Positions 7,462 to 7,846 of a stretch of DNA of 7,846 nucleotides are shown here, piece by piece. The notes below the pieces were generated by a model. It was given only the letters and a program-made list of their open reading frames with translations. It was not told the DNA's origin and searched no databases. Numbering within the stretch: position 1 is the stretch's first letter; each line of letters opens with the position of its first letter. Source of the stretch: Bacteroidales bacterium UBA5548 (lineage in GTDB: Bacteria > Bacteroidota > Bacteroidia > Bacteroidales > UBA932); assembly GCA_002425935.1 (NCBI GenBank), contig DINE01000018.1, positions 5,788-13,633 of the forward strand, given 5' to 3'. Made by a program: the position numbers and the translations under genes.

Positions 7462-7492
7462 AATAGTTAAATATTAAATTGTTTGATCATTT

Positions 7493-7518
7493 GACGACAA
7501 ATTAAAATAAAGGTTACA
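7493..7518 (-). promoter_or_regulatory. ECF-type promoter driving the membrane-protein gene
   Basis: On the minus strand TGTAAC occupies 7518-7513 and CGTC occupies 7496-7493, again exactly 16 bp apart. Both elements and the spacing are identical to the rightward promoter of the sigma gene. A transcript from here would start at about 7484-7488 and have a leader of roughly 22-27 nt before the ATG at 7461. The match of two divergent copies makes chance unlikely and suggests that both genes belong to one regulon. Confidence 0.7.
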
Positions 7519-7557
7519 AAAAAAGTGATCTTTGATTCATGAAAAATTTGTAACCTT
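7510..7557. repeat. Perfect 11-bp inverted repeat holding two divergent -35 elements
   Basis: AAGGTTACAAA at 7510-7520 is the exact reverse complement of TTTGTAACCTT at 7547-7557, with 26 bp between the arms. The arms extend past the TGTAAC cores by two bases upstream (TT) and three downstream (CTT), so conservation is wider than the hexamer. The most economical reading is two copies of one sigma recognition element facing outward. A dimeric repressor site or an RNA hairpin with a 26-nt loop is less likely. Confidence 0.8.
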
Positions 7558-7574
7558 GATTTCTGAATAGCGTC
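7549..7574 (+). promoter_or_regulatory. ECF-type promoter driving the sigma factor gene
   Basis: The -35 element TGTAAC is at 7549-7554 and the -10 element CGTC at 7571-7574, separated by 16 bp. This matches the general ECF promoter plan, an AAC-containing -35 and a CGTC-like -10 with 16-17 bp between them. Transcription would start about 5-9 bases after the CGTC, at about 7580-7584, leaving almost no leader before the ATG at 7585. Recognition by the adjacent sigma factor is inferred from position and from the twin promoter on the other strand. Confidence 0.72.
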
Positions 7575-7584
7575 TAAGTGACAT

Positions 7585-7846
7585 ATGAGCCGAGAAGAGG
7601 AACTGAAAATAATCGAGAGAATCAGAGATGGTGAAGAGACTCTTTACGAGTCCCTCATTTTGGCACACTCTCCCAAAATACTTTCAGTTGTAAGAAGTGT
7701 GGTTGGTAACAACGAAGATGCCGAAGAGATTGCTCAGGATGTTTTTGTGAAAGCCTATTTCTCTCTTGATAAATTCAGAGGTGACAGCTCTTTTTCAACA
7801 TGGTTATTCAGAATTGCTTACAATATGGCAATTAGTAAAGTGCGTG
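7585..7846 (+). CDS. RNA polymerase ECF-type sigma factor, N-terminal part (3' end cut by window)
   Basis: The first 87 codons of a sigma-70 family factor are present and the frame is open to the window end. Region 2 is clear: an N-terminal helix (REEELKIIERIRDGEETLYESLI), then NEDAEEIAQDVFVKAY (43-58, region 2.1-2.2), FRGDSSFSTWLFRIAYN (64-80, region 2.3-2.4) and the start of the following basic helix. The near absence of sequence before region 2 is typical of ECF sigma factors. Region 4 is outside the window. The start is fixed at the ATG at 7585: an in-frame TGA at 7579-7581 rules out an upstream start, and the next in-frame ATG is codon 81. A TGTAAC-N16-CGTC promoter lies immediately upstream, so the gene is probably activated by its own product. 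The leader from that promoter would be only a few bases. Any anti-sigma factor would be downstream, beyond the window. Confidence 0.93.
   Translation, partial: MSREEELKIIERIRDGEETLYESLILAHSPKILSVVRSVVGNNEDAEEIAQDVFVKAYFSLDKFRGDSSFSTWLFRIAYNMAISKVR

Noticed and set aside
7531..7558. Housekeeping promoter for the sigma gene: TTTG at 7531-7534 with TAACCTTG at 7551-7558
   Set aside because: The spacer of 16 bp is too short for the Bacteroidetes consensus and the -7 has one mismatch. The ECF-type reading explains the same bases and the twin copy on the other strand.

Overview
The window looks like a stretch of ordinary chromosome from a member of the Bacteroidota, probably Bacteroidales. The evidence is a TonB-receptor-type outer-membrane barrel of the family common in that phylum, promoter elements of the Bacteroidetes type (TAnnTTTG), no clear Shine-Dalgarno sequences before the starts, a short LysA, and a small membrane protein next to an ECF sigma factor. 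Eight protein-coding genes are supported. The first and last are cut by the window edges. No tRNA, rRNA, CRISPR array, insertion sequence or prophage gene was seen.

Layout. Bases 1-1753 (+) hold the C-terminal barrel of an outer-membrane receptor. Its stop codon directly abuts the stop of a leftward gene series that reads, in transcription order, lysA (5785-4637), a TetR-type regulator (4621-4013), ffh (3981-2647) and folD (2623-1754). The gaps are only 15, 31 and 23 bp, so these four could form one transcription unit. A -7-type element at the end of the tetR gene may give ffh-folD a promoter of its own. Divergent from lysA is a deoxyhypusine-synthase-like gene (5885-6952, +), and both genes have promoter elements in the shared 99-bp spacer. 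A strong bidirectional-looking terminator (6987-7024) separates it from a leftward three-helix membrane protein (7461-7048). An ECF sigma factor gene starts rightward at 7585 and runs off the window.

How the genes work together. The lysA-tetR-ffh-folD series is mostly housekeeping: lysine synthesis, co-translational protein targeting and one-carbon folate metabolism, with an unexplained TetR regulator inside it. The DHS-like protein keeps the catalytic lysine of the family but cannot have the eukaryotic substrate eIF5A, so a polyamine-related role is more likely.

The most notable structure is the 123-bp spacer between the membrane protein and the sigma gene. It holds two divergent, matching ECF-type promoters, each TGTAAC, 16 bp, CGTC. 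Their -35 regions form a perfect 11-bp inverted repeat. This predicts that the sigma factor activates both its own gene and the membrane-protein gene.
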